Source: Theristus sp. LFF4_11
Taxonomy: Eukaryota > Nematoda > Chromadorea > Monhysterida > Xyalidae
Assembly: GCA_030248135.1 (NCBI GenBank)
Contig: JASANC010005037.1
Span: 88,859-152,858, forward strand
Length of the DNA stretch: 64,000 nt
Direction of reading: 5' to 3'
Shown here: in pieces, positions 24,782-36,242 of the stretch
How the letters are laid out: every line of letters begins with the position of its first letter
How positions within the stretch are numbered: position 1 is the first letter of the stretch
Program-made: the position numbers and the translations under genes
The notes under the pieces: model-generated
Databases searched by the model: none
What the model saw: the letters and a program-made list of their open reading frames with translations, nothing else
Told to the model about the DNA's origin: nothing

Positions 24782-27700
24782 TCACCCAGTTAAGGTTGAA
24801 TTGGAACTTATCGGATCATTCGATCCTTGGTCCATCTGCACGATGACTATCACATACGTTATGATCACCGACAGAACCTGCGAATAAGTGAAACACGTGA
24901 AAACAATCGCAAAAAAATCTTAAAAATAAATGTGGACGACAGTAACGTTGCACGGCCACAAACACACACGCAAGCATACAGGTCGCAAAACGCATGCTAC
25001 TGAAATAATGTGCGCGCATGTGCTGGTTGTGACTGTAACAGTACTGAGTTACAACCATGACAATGGACTTTATATGGAAAAATCAAATCAACCAATCAGC
25101 AGAGAGCATATTCAAACGCCTCCAATCACCGTTGTGATCGTGTCTCGATCGAGCGTTGCGAATTCGGCGGCACTCAGCGCGATCACGTTCACTCGCATGT
25201 GACCGATGATCAGGTTGGAATGTTGCTGCAGTGGGGAACATTTTAGTTGTGCGAGTTTGGTTGGTTGCGTTGTTTTTTTGTTGAGCTGCTGATTGGTTTA
25301 ACTGTTGAGTAGTTTATTTTGTTGAGTAGTTCGGTTGCTGAGTAGTTTTAAGTATTCGGTAGCTTAGTTGGTTGAGTTACTTAAGGGGCATTCATGAAGC
25401 AGTATTTAGTGACCGCGTACCAGCTATGCGTCACAACCATTTTAACACAGCTATGCGTCACAATATACTGCTTCATGAATGCCCCTTTAGTCGTGCAACA
25501 ACGGAGCAAAGCAACGGAAACTTCACAACAAACTTACCGCTACACAGCAATCCTCGTAGGCCGACCAGCAATTCGTCTGTCCCGTTGCGGCGAATAGAGC
25601 CGGAGCCAGTGCAGAAGCCTTTGTAAAACATTTATGAAGAAAAAAGCTTCAAAGTTGTATGTATGCGTAATTTTCTTTAAATAAAAAACAACTCGTGATA
25701 CATGTAGCTGAATCATTGTGGAACACGACAAATCAGCTACTGTATATATTTTTACGGGATATGAAAAGTTTTGTCTCAGCGAAACAAGATCGCGCGACCA
25801 ACTTTGTCGCCTAGTCGTATCGACGCCAGCAGCGGTGGGAAGAACAGGACACCGAAACTGCTCAGCCACATCATGCACATCGCGGTGTCCAGGGTGCGCG
25901 TGGCCACCTTGTAATAGTAATCAGAGTTTTCCAATATGATTTACGATTTGGATGGTTGCCTTAAGAAACATTGACAAAAAGGAGTCTATTATCCCTGGTA
26001 GCTGCGAAAATGTGTAAAGAAAGGTCACTCGTTGGTAAAGTTAACAAGAAACTACAAAAGTTATTCAAAATTCGAACTTTGGTGATCGTGTATGACATCA
26101 GGCAGCCTGCAACCAAAAACGTCACAAACGTCTGCAACAGAAACACTTTGAACACATCGTTCACGCTGTCCGTCGCCTCCAAGAGATGCTGGTAGCGGCA
26201 CTGCAGATGGATGAAAAACGAACTGAAAATCGGAAACGTTCAACAATTATAATTCCTCAGCACCGGTTAATAGTGGGATCATTGTGTTTGTTTTAGCATA
26301 TACCGTATTACCCCCAATAAACCCCCATGGGGGATTAATACGTCAGCGACTTTTAGGGGTGGGGGTTTATTGGTGGGGGGGGGATTATTGGTGGGGGGGG
26401 GTTATTTACAAAAAAAATTCTAGGGGTGGGGGTTTGTTGAAAAATGGCAAAAATACCTTGCATGGCAGGCAAGAAAGTCGCAGAAACTTCTACTCTACAT
26501 AGAAATTTCCTTTTATAACAGCCTTTTGTAATAAAATTACTATAAACTCACCCATTTGGGGCCTTTGGTAGCACAATTTCATCATTTTCACTGCAACCAG
26601 CCACTGAATTCGCTGGGTATGTGTTTCAAACAGGTCTCCAATAATCCCCCATGGGGGATTATTTGTGGGGGGGGGATTATTTGGAAACTGGTCGGGGGGG
26701 GTGGGGGTTTATTGGTGGGGGGGGATTAATGGTGGGGGGGGGGTTTAATGGGGGTAATACGGTACACAGTTTCTTATACCGTTTTTCGTTTTTTCGAAAG
26801 CGTATTTCATGGCATCATAAAATTCAATATTCCAGACGTACTGTGTAAGAACGCGCCGCTTGGCGATGCTTTTTCGAATTGCGCGCGCCATCTGAACGAG
26901 CGTCTCCGTGAACATCACCACCATGGCGACCGACCAGCACATGGACACCTGCGCGAACCACGTGCACACCAAGCCAGTCACGTCCGGCAGAAATCGAATC
27001 GTCGGTCTGAAACGAAACCGGTCACAATGATTTCACTCAAATCGCGCAAGACATGAGAACATATAGCGAGTTATTCAACTGTCCAATCTGAAATTTTGCC
27101 GTACTAAACAGAGGCAATGTAACCTGACGATTTAGACAGCAACCGGAAGCCGCCTGTGAAGGATAAATGTTTCGGCGTTTTGAAAGCACACGTTTTGATC
27201 ACACTTTCACAATCACACTCGAGCAACCTGAGCAGATCTGACCGGCTGGCCACTGAGCAGCTTGCGATTTTCAGATTTCTTCAGGTTTTAATCGTCAAAT
27301 GCAGAAAGAGATAATAGCTTAGGCGTAAGCGTGTCTTTCTTACGAGTACTCCATCGCTTTTCCACCAGTGACTTTAAAAATCGTCCAGTTCACTGCCATT
27401 GATACCACGGTGTAGCCGACTGCAATAACAGAAGCCCAGGTGCATCGACGGTGGATGCGTTGTGGATCAGCTTTAAAATACAGAAAAACTTTTTCGCAAA
27501 TCGGGTCAGTTTCGAAGTTGACGAGCATGTTCAACGGTTCTCTCAGCGCGGTCTCGTTTGGACTATTTGACCGAACCTCCAAACTAAAAGAGGCCGGCCA
27601 CACACTCTCTTCTCCTTTAGAACACACCATTTTTGTTTGCTGAAAACTGATAAAACTCAAGAAAAAAAAGTTTAGAAGTTATTTTCGCAGATCTAACCAG

Positions 27701-28356
27701 AGATCTGCAGACCGTCGCTCGTGCACAGAAACTCGTCAAATTGTTTGAACGAATAAGACAGGAAGCCGTTTGTCAACTGTGCGCTCAGTGCCATCAAGTG
27801 CCAGCAGAACGCTGCGATCATGACCGCCAGGCGCAGCGTCACGCCCTTGTTTGGCTCGTTGATGAAGTCGGAGAGGATCACCTGGTCAGTGGTGTTTTAT
27901 GGACAGGTGTTGCTTTTTTGATGCGTTGGACAGTTTTCTGAATGGGAGCGCGCGAAATTTGAATGAAAAACGTTCAGAAACCCAGTTGTGTGTCAAATTT
28001 AACTTGTTTTTTTATAAAGCAGTATTAGTCTGTCCATTCTTTCACCCTTGCATACACAACTGGTTTTTTTGAACGTCTATTTTCTATCAATTAAATTTCG
28101 CGCGCTTCTTGCACCCTGAAAAAGCTGCCATGTTTTCTCGGCCATTCCGTACCGTAGTTCTGATGAATATCAGCGCAACGGAGAGACACCAAACGGCGGC
28201 TGTTGCACCAACCAAGAAGGCCCGTCGGTGTTTCGCTGGTTTGCCAGATTTCTTATCGCATGGCTCAATGTAAAAGCAACAACCGATGACTCGACCCGTC
28301 CACAAGAGAGGGCAGTAAACGCAGTTCAGTGAAGGCGAGTTGTTGGGAGCTTCCAT
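24782..28356 (-). CDS. Gustatory-receptor-like seven-helix protein A (9 exons, 400 aa)
   Basis: A membrane chemosensory or photosensory receptor of the Gr / LITE-1-GUR class. These form cation channels with an intracellular N-terminus. Minus-strand exons, in order: 28153-28356, 27698-27881, 27344-27470, 26842-27006, 26078-26222, 25803-25907, 25538-25618, 25130-25225, 24782-24877. Phases match and give 400 aa, the usual Gr length. Seven hydrophobic segments are visible: about residues 50-66, 78-98, 138-162, 178-208, 250-272, 283-306 and 370-384. The last exon carries the family signature TYhhhhhQ as ITYVIVIVQMD (T376, Y377, Q383), preceded by EFATLDRDT, the usual position of the FF-x-LDR motif. 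The ATG was chosen by homology with paralogue B; an in-frame extension to 28485 exists. The intron after exon 4 holds a G-run transposon and the intron before exon 8 holds a MITE. Ligand unknown. Confidence 0.85.
25381..25489. mobile_element. Foldback MITE (AAGGGGCATTCATGAA family), copy b
   Basis: The ends are near-perfect inverted repeats: TTAAGGGGCATTCATGAAGC at the left and GCTTCATGAATGCCCCTTTA at the right. It lies in the intron between receptor A exons 7 and 8. Confidence 0.85.
26301..26764. mobile_element. TIR element with G-runs inside receptor A intron 4
   Basis: It starts TACCGTATTACCCCCAATAA and ends TTAATGGGGGTAATACGGTA, an inverted terminal repeat of about 20 bp. Inside are repeated CCCCATGGGGG palindromes and GGTGGGGG runs. 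A truncated relative is at 17552-17880. No ORF; the target duplication is unclear. Confidence 0.7.
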
Positions 28357-29504
28357 GATTGTGAAAGTTTTACTGCAATGAAATGACTTTGAATTTTTTT
28401 TGCTGCGGGTTCTGGTTTTTGACTGGTTCCCATTAACATTCGTGACAAACCAACACGGAACCCATTCGGTGTTTTGAACACCCATTTACGAAACATTACG
28501 CATGAATTTGAACACCTGTTTCAAGGTTTTTTTGACGTTTCGAGCCACATACCAAATAATAAGAATATCAATTATGCAAGCGCTGCCAGCGTCTGTACGA
28601 GCCGCACTTTTGCATTTTCACAAATAAACTCCCATGACAACCTGTAAGAATTTTCCAAATATTGGTATCATCTGTCCATCACGGCATAACTGAACTGACA
28701 GAGTTCCGTTTGAATTTTGTTGTCGATCACAATCCATCATCTGTTTTACAGTGACACCATTGAAATGACTATTATTGATTCAAATTTCTGTTTGAACCTG
28801 ATATAAAATGCAATGGTTTAGCATTTTGAACAACGGGAACATGTAAAAAAAGTAGCCACGGCACACGCGTTTGATGTAGTAATATGATGCCTTTAGTTTC
28901 GTGCAAAATGTACCGGAAGTCAGAAAAAACGTAGTTTGAGCGTATAGTTCATTTCGGTTGAAATGATTTAGCAAGTTAACAACAATTTTCAAAAATAAAT
29001 GTGTTCCATGTGAAAGCGGTAGATGTGCCGGCCCATGGGCAAATTTTGATAATTTGAGTTTCTGCGCCAAAACCAACCAAGTAAGGGTAGGTACTCATTA
29101 TGCATACCAATTTTTAGCTCAAAACTCCGCTTCTGCAGTGGTCGTTGCAGGCAAATTTAGATTTTGGCCAGTTTTAACCTTTGAGCCAATTTTAGGCTTT
29201 ATTCAAAAAACGTTCTCTGTGGGTTTTAGTGTCCTCAAATGAAAAATCTAGGTTCACCCCGTTTCAGCGCAATTTTCAGGGTATGTACCGTATTTTTTAT
29301 GTCGTAACTAGTATGATAGTGATACAAGTAAATAATAAATATGTGAATAATTATGACAGTATGATAATAACAGTAATAAAAACAGCTTTCGTACTCTCCT
29401 AAATTTGAAAAGAATCAAAAAGCACGTTTTGTATAACTTGAAACAATTTGAAAAATACAAAGTTGTCGCACTGCTATACACGGTTTATGGTAAATTTCGG
29501 CGGA
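28357..29504. other. Intergenic spacer between the two receptor genes
   Basis: About 1.1 kb, AT-rich, with no ORF of note. It should contain the promoter of receptor A (toward 28357) and the 3' end of receptor B. I could not identify core promoter elements. Confidence 0.5.
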
Positions 29505-32318
29505 TCACACAGTTGAGGTTGAATTGGAACCTATCGAGCCACCGGATTGTACGCCTTGGTCCATTTGCACAATGATGATCAAGTACGTTATGATCACCGA
29601 CGCAACCTTGAGACATTGAAACGAGCTTAAAATGATACACGACAATCAAAACTATAAATAACAAAAAATTGAATCAACCAATCAGCAGAGAGCATATTCA
29701 AATGCCTCCAATTACCGTTGTGACCATGTTTCGATCGAGCGTTGCGAATTCGGCGGCACTCAGCGCGATCACGTTCGCACGCATGTGAGCGATGATCAGG
29801 TTGGAATGTTGCTGCAGTTTGAAACCATTTTAGTTGAACCAATCACTTGCAAGCAACAAAAGCTTCAGAAAACAACTTGCCGCTACACAGCAATCGTCGT
29901 ACGCCGACCAACTGTTCATTTCTCCCGTTGCCGTGAACAGAGCCGACGCGAGTTCAGAAGCCTGTAAATGCATTTTGCAAACTTATAAAAAGCTCTGTGA
30001 AATGTTCAAAAGCGTAAAAAAGAGTCTCCGTTGTGCGCAATCCGAAACTTAAACAAAGCAAATGTGCATTCACTGTCATTTTCACCAATTTTGAATTCCC
30101 GCGTCGTGCATAAAACTGTTTACCTATCTATAATATATAGGCGAATTTAGTTTCGGCACCAAAATAAAAGCTAATATGTAGCTGACTTTGTCGCTCAGTC
30201 TTATGGACGCAATGAGTGGTGGGACGAACACCGTGCCGAAACTGCTAAGCCACAGTAGACAAATTGCCGTGTCCAGGCCGCGCGTTGACACCTGCAAAAT
30301 GTTACGACAGGTACGGAATGGCCGAGTAAACGTGGCAGCTTTTTCAGGCAGCACTTTGAATGAACGAAAAAATACGTTCAGAAACTCAATTGTGTGTGCC
30401 AAACTTGACGTGTCTTTTAAACTCGGATTTTTCGTGTTATTCTGTTACCTTCATGATCGTGTATGACATCAGGCAGCCAGCGACCAAGAACGTCACGACG
30501 CTCTGCAAGAGGAACACTTTGAAGACGTCGTTCACAGCGCCCGTAGCGTCCACCAGATGCTGATAGCGACATTGTAGATGGATGAAAAACGAGCTGAAAA
30601 AATGGTATTATTGTGTCAGGAAGACGGAGGCACAAAAGTTTCACGCCCAAAAGAAAAAAACCCACAACCGAACCAAACCCGTAAAACGTCAGCAGCAGCA
30701 CACGGCGAAGTGTCTACCGTAACCTAATTTTGAATTCCGTGAAACATTTTCCTATCCCCGTGTGCAAACACATTGAACCAAAATAAAAGGTAATATAGAA
30801 GAATGAACACTTGGATTGTCAACCGGAGTCAGATTAGGTCTTAGCCTTTGTGGTATCAATTTGCAAATTTTTCTTCTGCTGTTTTTCATCAACGAATTAC
30901 TTTTCAGTGTTTTTACAATTCATACGCACTGTGCTAGGATGCGGCGCTCGGAAATGCGGTTTCGAATTTCGCGAACCATTTCACGCAGCGTTTCAGTGAA
31001 CATGATGACGACAGCCACCGACCAGCACATGGCCGCCTGACCAAACCTGGGGCCAGGTTTAGAAAAGTTTAAAAAATCAAATAGTGTTACACCACTGAGT
31101 GCCCCTGATGAAATCATCATGCATCACCCGGTTCAGTTATTGTCACGTGAACTGATACTCCAATGTCTGTTCTTCAACGTCATGCTTGTGTGTCATGAAT
31201 CTTTTTAATCAGAGACGCTCAGTGATGTAGCACAATTGCGCTACAAAACTTTTATAAAACTGGCCCCAGGTGCAGACGATGTCAAGCACAACCGGCAGAA
31301 AACGAAACTCGGGTCTGAAAACAGGAAAATTGTTGAAATTTGTACAAGGCAAGAATAAAAAAACGGAAACTTATTCAATGTTTTTCAATTGATCTCTGTG
31401 ACAACGCACCGAAACTTACAGGTACTCCAGGGCTTTTCCATCACTAGCAATAAAAACCGCATAGTTCGTCGATGTTGCCACGACGGAATAGCTGACTAGA
31501 ATCACGGAAACCCAAGTGCACAGACGGTGGATGCGTTGCGGATCCGCTTCAATTGAAAAAAAGTTCTTTATTGCATCCGTTCATCAACTGTCAGATTTGG
31601 CGACTCAGTGTGGTAACGTTTGGTATTCCGAACTCCGTTTCCATGAAGACCATGAACTTTGTGGGTGAGATGTGAGTTTGTGGTGGGTTTTTTTAAAGAA
31701 AAAAATTGATTTAAAGGGGAAAGTTTTTGTTTTTTTTTTTTTTTGTTTTTTTTATACACTTTACCTAACCGAACGTCGGCATTTCGTCGCAGGAACACAG
31801 CGACTCGTCCAGTTGTTGAAAGCGACGTGAGAGCCACGCATTCGTCAGCTGTGCAGTCAGCGCCATCAGATGCCACACGAACGCTGCGATCATGATGGCA
31901 AGACGCAGCGTTACACCCTTGTTCGGCTCGTTGATCACGTCGAACACAACCACCTGGTTGTTGGCATGGCATTACGGCTGTTTTTGAGTGAACGGACGCC
32001 TTTGGGCGGGCATGCACGTTCGCAAGGTTTTTTGATTACGAATTGTTTATGTTTTGTGTCTTCGCGAAAATGTGCCCAAAAACAACATCAAAATCACACA
32101 AACAGGAATGGGTGCAGTACCATAGTCCTGATGAACAGCAGCGCAACGGACAAACACCAAACGGCTGATGTTGCACAAAGCAGCGCTCGTAGATGTTTCG
32201 TTGGTTTGCCGGATTTCTTATCGCACGGAGCAATGTAAAAGAAACAGCCTATTACCCGTCCCGTCCAAAGTAGCGGCGAGTAAATGCAGTTCAGTGAAGG
32301 GCAGTTGGAAGATTGCAT
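29505..32318 (-). CDS. Gustatory-receptor-like seven-helix protein B (10 exons, 402 aa)
   Basis: Tandem paralogue of receptor A with the same exon phases. Minus-strand exons: 32121-32318, 31770-31953, 31420-31546, 31261-31314, 30930-31046, 30449-30593, 30187-30291, 29881-29961, 29716-29811, 29505-29606. It encodes 402 aa with seven hydrophobic segments and the C-terminal signature ITYLIIIVQMD (T376, Y377, Q383). Conserved blocks shared with A include INEPNKGVTLRLA, FFIHLQCRYQHL and DVFKVFLLQ. Two oddities: the fourth exon of A is split here by a 214-bp palindromic-ended insertion removable as an intron, and the donor after exon 8 is GC (GCAAGT) where A has GT. The start is MQSSNCPSLN, matching the start of A. 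Function is inferred from family only. Confidence 0.85.
31047..31260. mobile_element. Palindromic-ended insertion acting as an intron of receptor B
   Basis: Read with the gene (minus strand), the inserted DNA begins GTTTTATAAAAGTTTTG and ends AAACTTTTCTAAACCTGGCCCCAG. With adjoining exon bases its ends form an inverted repeat (CCTGGGGCCAG ... CTGGCCCCAGG, plus TTTATAAAAGTTT-like arms). Paralogue A has uninterrupted coding sequence at this point. Cutting exactly at GT...AG leaves the receptor frame open with two extra codons. Confidence 0.7.
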
Positions 32319-33208
32319 GATTTGTGCACAAGTAAAATAAATCTAACTGTAGACGATCACACTGTGCGTTCCAGTTTTTGGAGTGATGAGTATGAATGTG
32401 TTTTTCAATGAATCAAAGTCAATCATCTGGGGATAAAAAAATGAGACCTATTTCCAAACCTCAGCTAATTACGCATAATTTTGAACACCTCTTTGTTCAC
32501 CGTTTTGCGCCGCTATAAAAAAAACGCAAAATTATGCACGCTCCGTTAGTCCGTGTGGCCGCATGTTTTGCACTGAACCAAATCAACTCCCATGACAACC
32601 CACGAATAATTTTCAAATTCTGTCTGGCCGAATTGCAGCGGTTGACTTTTGTCGTTTTTTTATTTGTTCGCTTATTTATTATTTATTTGTCGTTTGTTTG
32701 GATTTTTTTGGGAGAAAGCGGCCAGGTGCTGACTGACTGAATGAAAGTTTTGTGATTGTGCTTGAGTTGAAGTTTTGAACTCGATGTGATCTAAACCGCT
32801 TCTGTTCGTTGTGACAGACCCTCTCACAACACAGAGCAGTGGTTTCAATTTTAGTAACGGTAACAACGCAGTATTGTGGATTTATTCAAACTTGTCCGGA
32901 CTAAAATGACGTCATTTGCTTTAAAAACGCCCGTTTGTCAAAGTACAGGCAGTAAAATTTCAGTTTGGTGTGACTGATTCGACATTCACCATTTGTTTAC
33001 GGGAAGAAATCGGCTAAACGGATAGTCTGGTTTTCTGTGAACGACAAGCGCATGTTTTGCGGCACATGACGTCATTTCAGTGGGACACGTTTAAAAAACA
33101 GGTCATAAATCATTTTCTTTCATCTGTTTTTGGTCGTCGTCGCGGTTTTGTTTTGTCTTCTTAGCAAGCATATTTTCGATTTCGTGTGGTAAACTGCAAA
33201 CACAACCC
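32319..33208. other. Intergenic region between receptor B and TauD-like gene 1
   Basis: Contains the receptor B upstream region and the inverted MITE copy at 32868-33107. No ORF of note otherwise. Confidence 0.5.
32868..33107. mobile_element. Palindromic-ended MITE with TGACGTCA motifs, copy 2
   Basis: Inverted copy of 10675-10912. It starts CAAACTTGTCCGGACTAAAA, carries TGACGTCA at both ends, and ends GGGACACGTTTAAAAAACAG. Core lengths are about 205 bp in both copies. Confidence 0.7.
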
Positions 33209-35695
33209 TCAAACATAATTCCAACTGTTAGCAGTGACCAAATCAATCACTTTGTGTGTACCAGCCACGTTCACCCGATGCAACACCCTGACTCCGATTT
33301 TCTTCGCTGCCTCGTTTGCGCGTTCGTGTGACATGTGCGCGAGCGCCAGATTGTCCGTGATCAGAAAGTCGCCCGGCTTGTACTGGAAAAGAAGACCGAA
33401 AAAAAATACTGGTTGCTTTTGTAGCTCGTATGCTGATTGGCTAATATTTGAATGACTGTCATCTGACTGACTAGTAATCGTAGCGACATCACGGAGAATA
33501 CGGGGACACTAAAACGGCACTAGCAGCTTGGCGGGTCAGATTTGGCTGGAGAACAACCAACCTTCCGTTGTTGTCCAGCAGTTTGACTGGCTGGTGCAAC
33601 CAATAGCGTTGTGTTATATTGCACTGCACAGGCAAACACAAACAGTGTGACAATTACAGCAGCTCATCGTGTGTGCCTACTGTGCCTGTGTGTTTGTGTG
33701 GTAAAGAGACTGCACGGTCTTCAGACAAGGACTTATACTTCCCAGACCAACCGTTTTGAAAATAATAATTTAAATCTCAACCCTTTCCCAACAATATAAT
33801 ATTTTCCACAGCCGACCTTGTGTATGTAAACGTATTTTCCATTCTCGCGTGTGATCGTGTTCAAGATGTGCTGTTTCATTTTTTCGAATCCTTTCGGCGT
33901 CATCGTTCGCCTCTGCGGAGTGTTCGAGTTTTGCTCAAAGTTCTTGTTGTTCTGCAGGTTGAACAGCAGGGTCTGTAAGAATGGTTTTGTTTTTGCGAGC
34001 GGGTGAAAATTCAGTTTTGACTTCTTCTTCTTGAAGAAGCGCCGTTTGAGAAAAGAAAAACTTCGATTCAAAAACTTTTTTTTTCAAACGCACCCATCTG
34101 TTGGTAACCGGGTGCGGAAATGCAAACGGATGAATGAGGCCGGTATGCTCGCGCACCCAAAGCGTCTTCCAATAGGACTTTGACGGATGATCGACTTCGT
34201 TCGTTTCGGGGAGGTCAGCGAAGAGTTCGTTTAAGTCGACAAATCTGGAACGAATGAGAAATTGATTTAAATTTTAAAACTGGTCAGTTTTCAAATGAAT
34301 CAATCTGATGAAAATAGTTTTTGCCAGGCGCTCAGTTTGCAAGAAAAAGTCCAAAAAATTCATCACTTGGTGGAGCCGCCGATCTTCGGAATTCGAACCA
34401 TGCGATACAGGGTGACCGAAAATGGGATTTCACCGTACGACCCGTCGTTGTGCCAGTATTGTAAGTTCAACGGGGCGCCCTCGGTTCGGTCATTCGAGAT
34501 GGCAAACACCTCACGACTGCAAGAACAGATAATCGGGTATTTTTGACAAATCGTAGCCCCAGACATTTATTTAGTAGCTTTTGCATCGCCGTTTTAGTAG
34601 CCACTTCGTAGCCCCATGCATGGTGAATGAACAGGAGGGCTAAGAAAAAAAAAACGTTTGTAGCCAAAGATCCACACGAATGCCTGAGTTTTTTTTTAAA
34701 TTGGCAGTGGTCTTTGAAGAAAACTCAAAGCTTCAGTTCTCAGAAGCCGATCAATAGCAAACCACATCACCCACGGCAATGTCTTGTTCGGTCGATTTGA
34801 GCTTTCGGTGTTTGCGATTTCGCCGAACCAACGGCCGATTTCGACGTGCCTCTGCGGCGTCAGCTCATGCTGCCTCCGGAACACGAGCAATTTGTGGCGA
34901 TGCACGTCGCGTATGAGCTGCTTCACGACCTTCTTCGGTTGCTTCTTCGACAGATCAAGTCCGCTGACTTCGGCGCCCAAAATCGGCAGCTTTTTCACTT
35001 CGTACAGCTTAGCTTTCGCTTTTGGCCGACTCTTCTCAGGTGATTTAACCGAGCTCTCTATGTTTTTTGTCTCGGAGCGCTTTTCTTTCGTTGGCTGTTC
35101 GCTGATTGGCTGGCGTTCATCTAGCAACCGTTGTTTCTCGTGCAGCTCCAATTTTAATTGCTCGTTTTCGGTTTTCAAACGAGTCAAGTCGGAGTTCAGC
35201 GATTCGCAGCACGGACACCGATCGCAACATGCCGTGCACTGAAGGGGGCGGGAGCAGTTTTGTGAAAAGTCGGAACACTCAACAATGTGCTCAACCGTTT
35301 GTTGAGTTTCTTCAGTGGAAACTGAACAGTTTGTCAGACTTCCGTTTAACTGTCGTTCACCAAAAAAAGCTACAAACTTTCCACGTCATCTGCATGTATT
35401 AGTGGCCTTCTTAACCCTCCAAACTAGGTTTTATTTTGAATGATCGTTTTTTAAACGAGTTTTTACAAAATCACAAAACTGGCCCCTGGTGGTCTCCGCT
35501 TTGTACAACTGCAGACTCGCCGATTTGCTTCAAGTCCGAGCTTCTACTGCTGCAATACTCATCGATTGCTTTCAGTAAAAGTTCATCCGTTGTAATCAAC
35601 GCTCCATTAGCGTGGTGTCTTCGATTTGGGTCGAAATAAATCACGAGAATCGTGCATAACAGCTCTATAGAGCGTTGACTGTTGAACCAGGTCAT
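33209..35695 (-). pseudogene. TauD/TfdA-like dioxygenase gene 1, with a one-base frameshift in exon 4
   Basis: Paralogue of 36243-39365 with the same six-exon structure: 35480-35695, 34775-35238, 34367-34516, 34094-34245, 33817-33972, 33209-33382 (minus strand). TauD-family enzymes are Fe(II)/2-oxoglutarate dioxygenases. The HxD facial triad motif is WHNDG in exon 3, and the last exon has LAHMSH and RVLHR for the distal His/Arg. Summed exon length is 1312 nt, one more than a multiple of three. The extra base lies in exon 4 around 34195-34208, a CGTTTCGTTTCGG repeat, after the peptide DLPET. Downstream of it the correct frame resumes one base off (REHTGLIHPF...). Every other exon is intact, so this may be a very recent pseudogene or a sequencing error. 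N-terminal features as for gene 2. Confidence 0.75.
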
Positions 35696-36242
35696 TCGGG
35701 AGGAAATGTCACTGGATTGAATTTTCTGATAAGACGCTTCAAATAGAACAACTGTAAAAATGTTTAGTCGACTTAAATAATGAAATTCGCTCAACATTGC
35801 AAGCTCAGTTTATGACAGAATTGACATTTCTAGTTTATAGCACCTGTTATATTGAGATATCTTTTTAATGACAGCGTAAAAATGAATATTTCAAAACTAT
35901 CTATACGTTAATGAAAGGTAAGTAAATGCACGTTGACTTCGTGGTCGGTATACTTCAAAAAATTGTGCACAAAAATTTAAAATTTTTTTCGTGTGCTTGT
36001 TGATGCTTTTTGCGCTTGTAAAAAAAACTAACGTTCTTAGTTTCAATACATGTAATCTTGAATGTTGCACACAATTATTGTGCCAAAAGAATATTGTTTA
36101 ATTGCATTCCAATGCAAAGGGCGGGAAAACAGAAAAGTTTCAGTTTTTTCCTTGCTCACGCAATGAATTTATCAAACTTTTATTTTTCACATTTGTGACA
36201 GACAACAAATAACAACAAAAAAACAAAAACAAACAATATCTC
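35696..36242. other. Spacer between the two TauD-like genes
   Basis: About 550 bp, AT-rich. It must hold the 3' end of gene 2 and the promoter of gene 1. An AATAAA on the minus strand (36179-36184) is placed for gene 2. Nothing else is recognised. Confidence 0.5.
36179..36184 (-). promoter_or_regulatory. Probable polyadenylation signal of TauD-like gene 2
   Basis: AATAAA on the minus strand about 60 nt after the TGA, a normal distance for an animal poly(A) signal. Confidence 0.45.

Noticed and set aside
34784..35242. 152-codon plus-strand ORF
   Set aside because: It is antisense to TauD gene 1 exon 2, and the same shadow occurs in gene 2.
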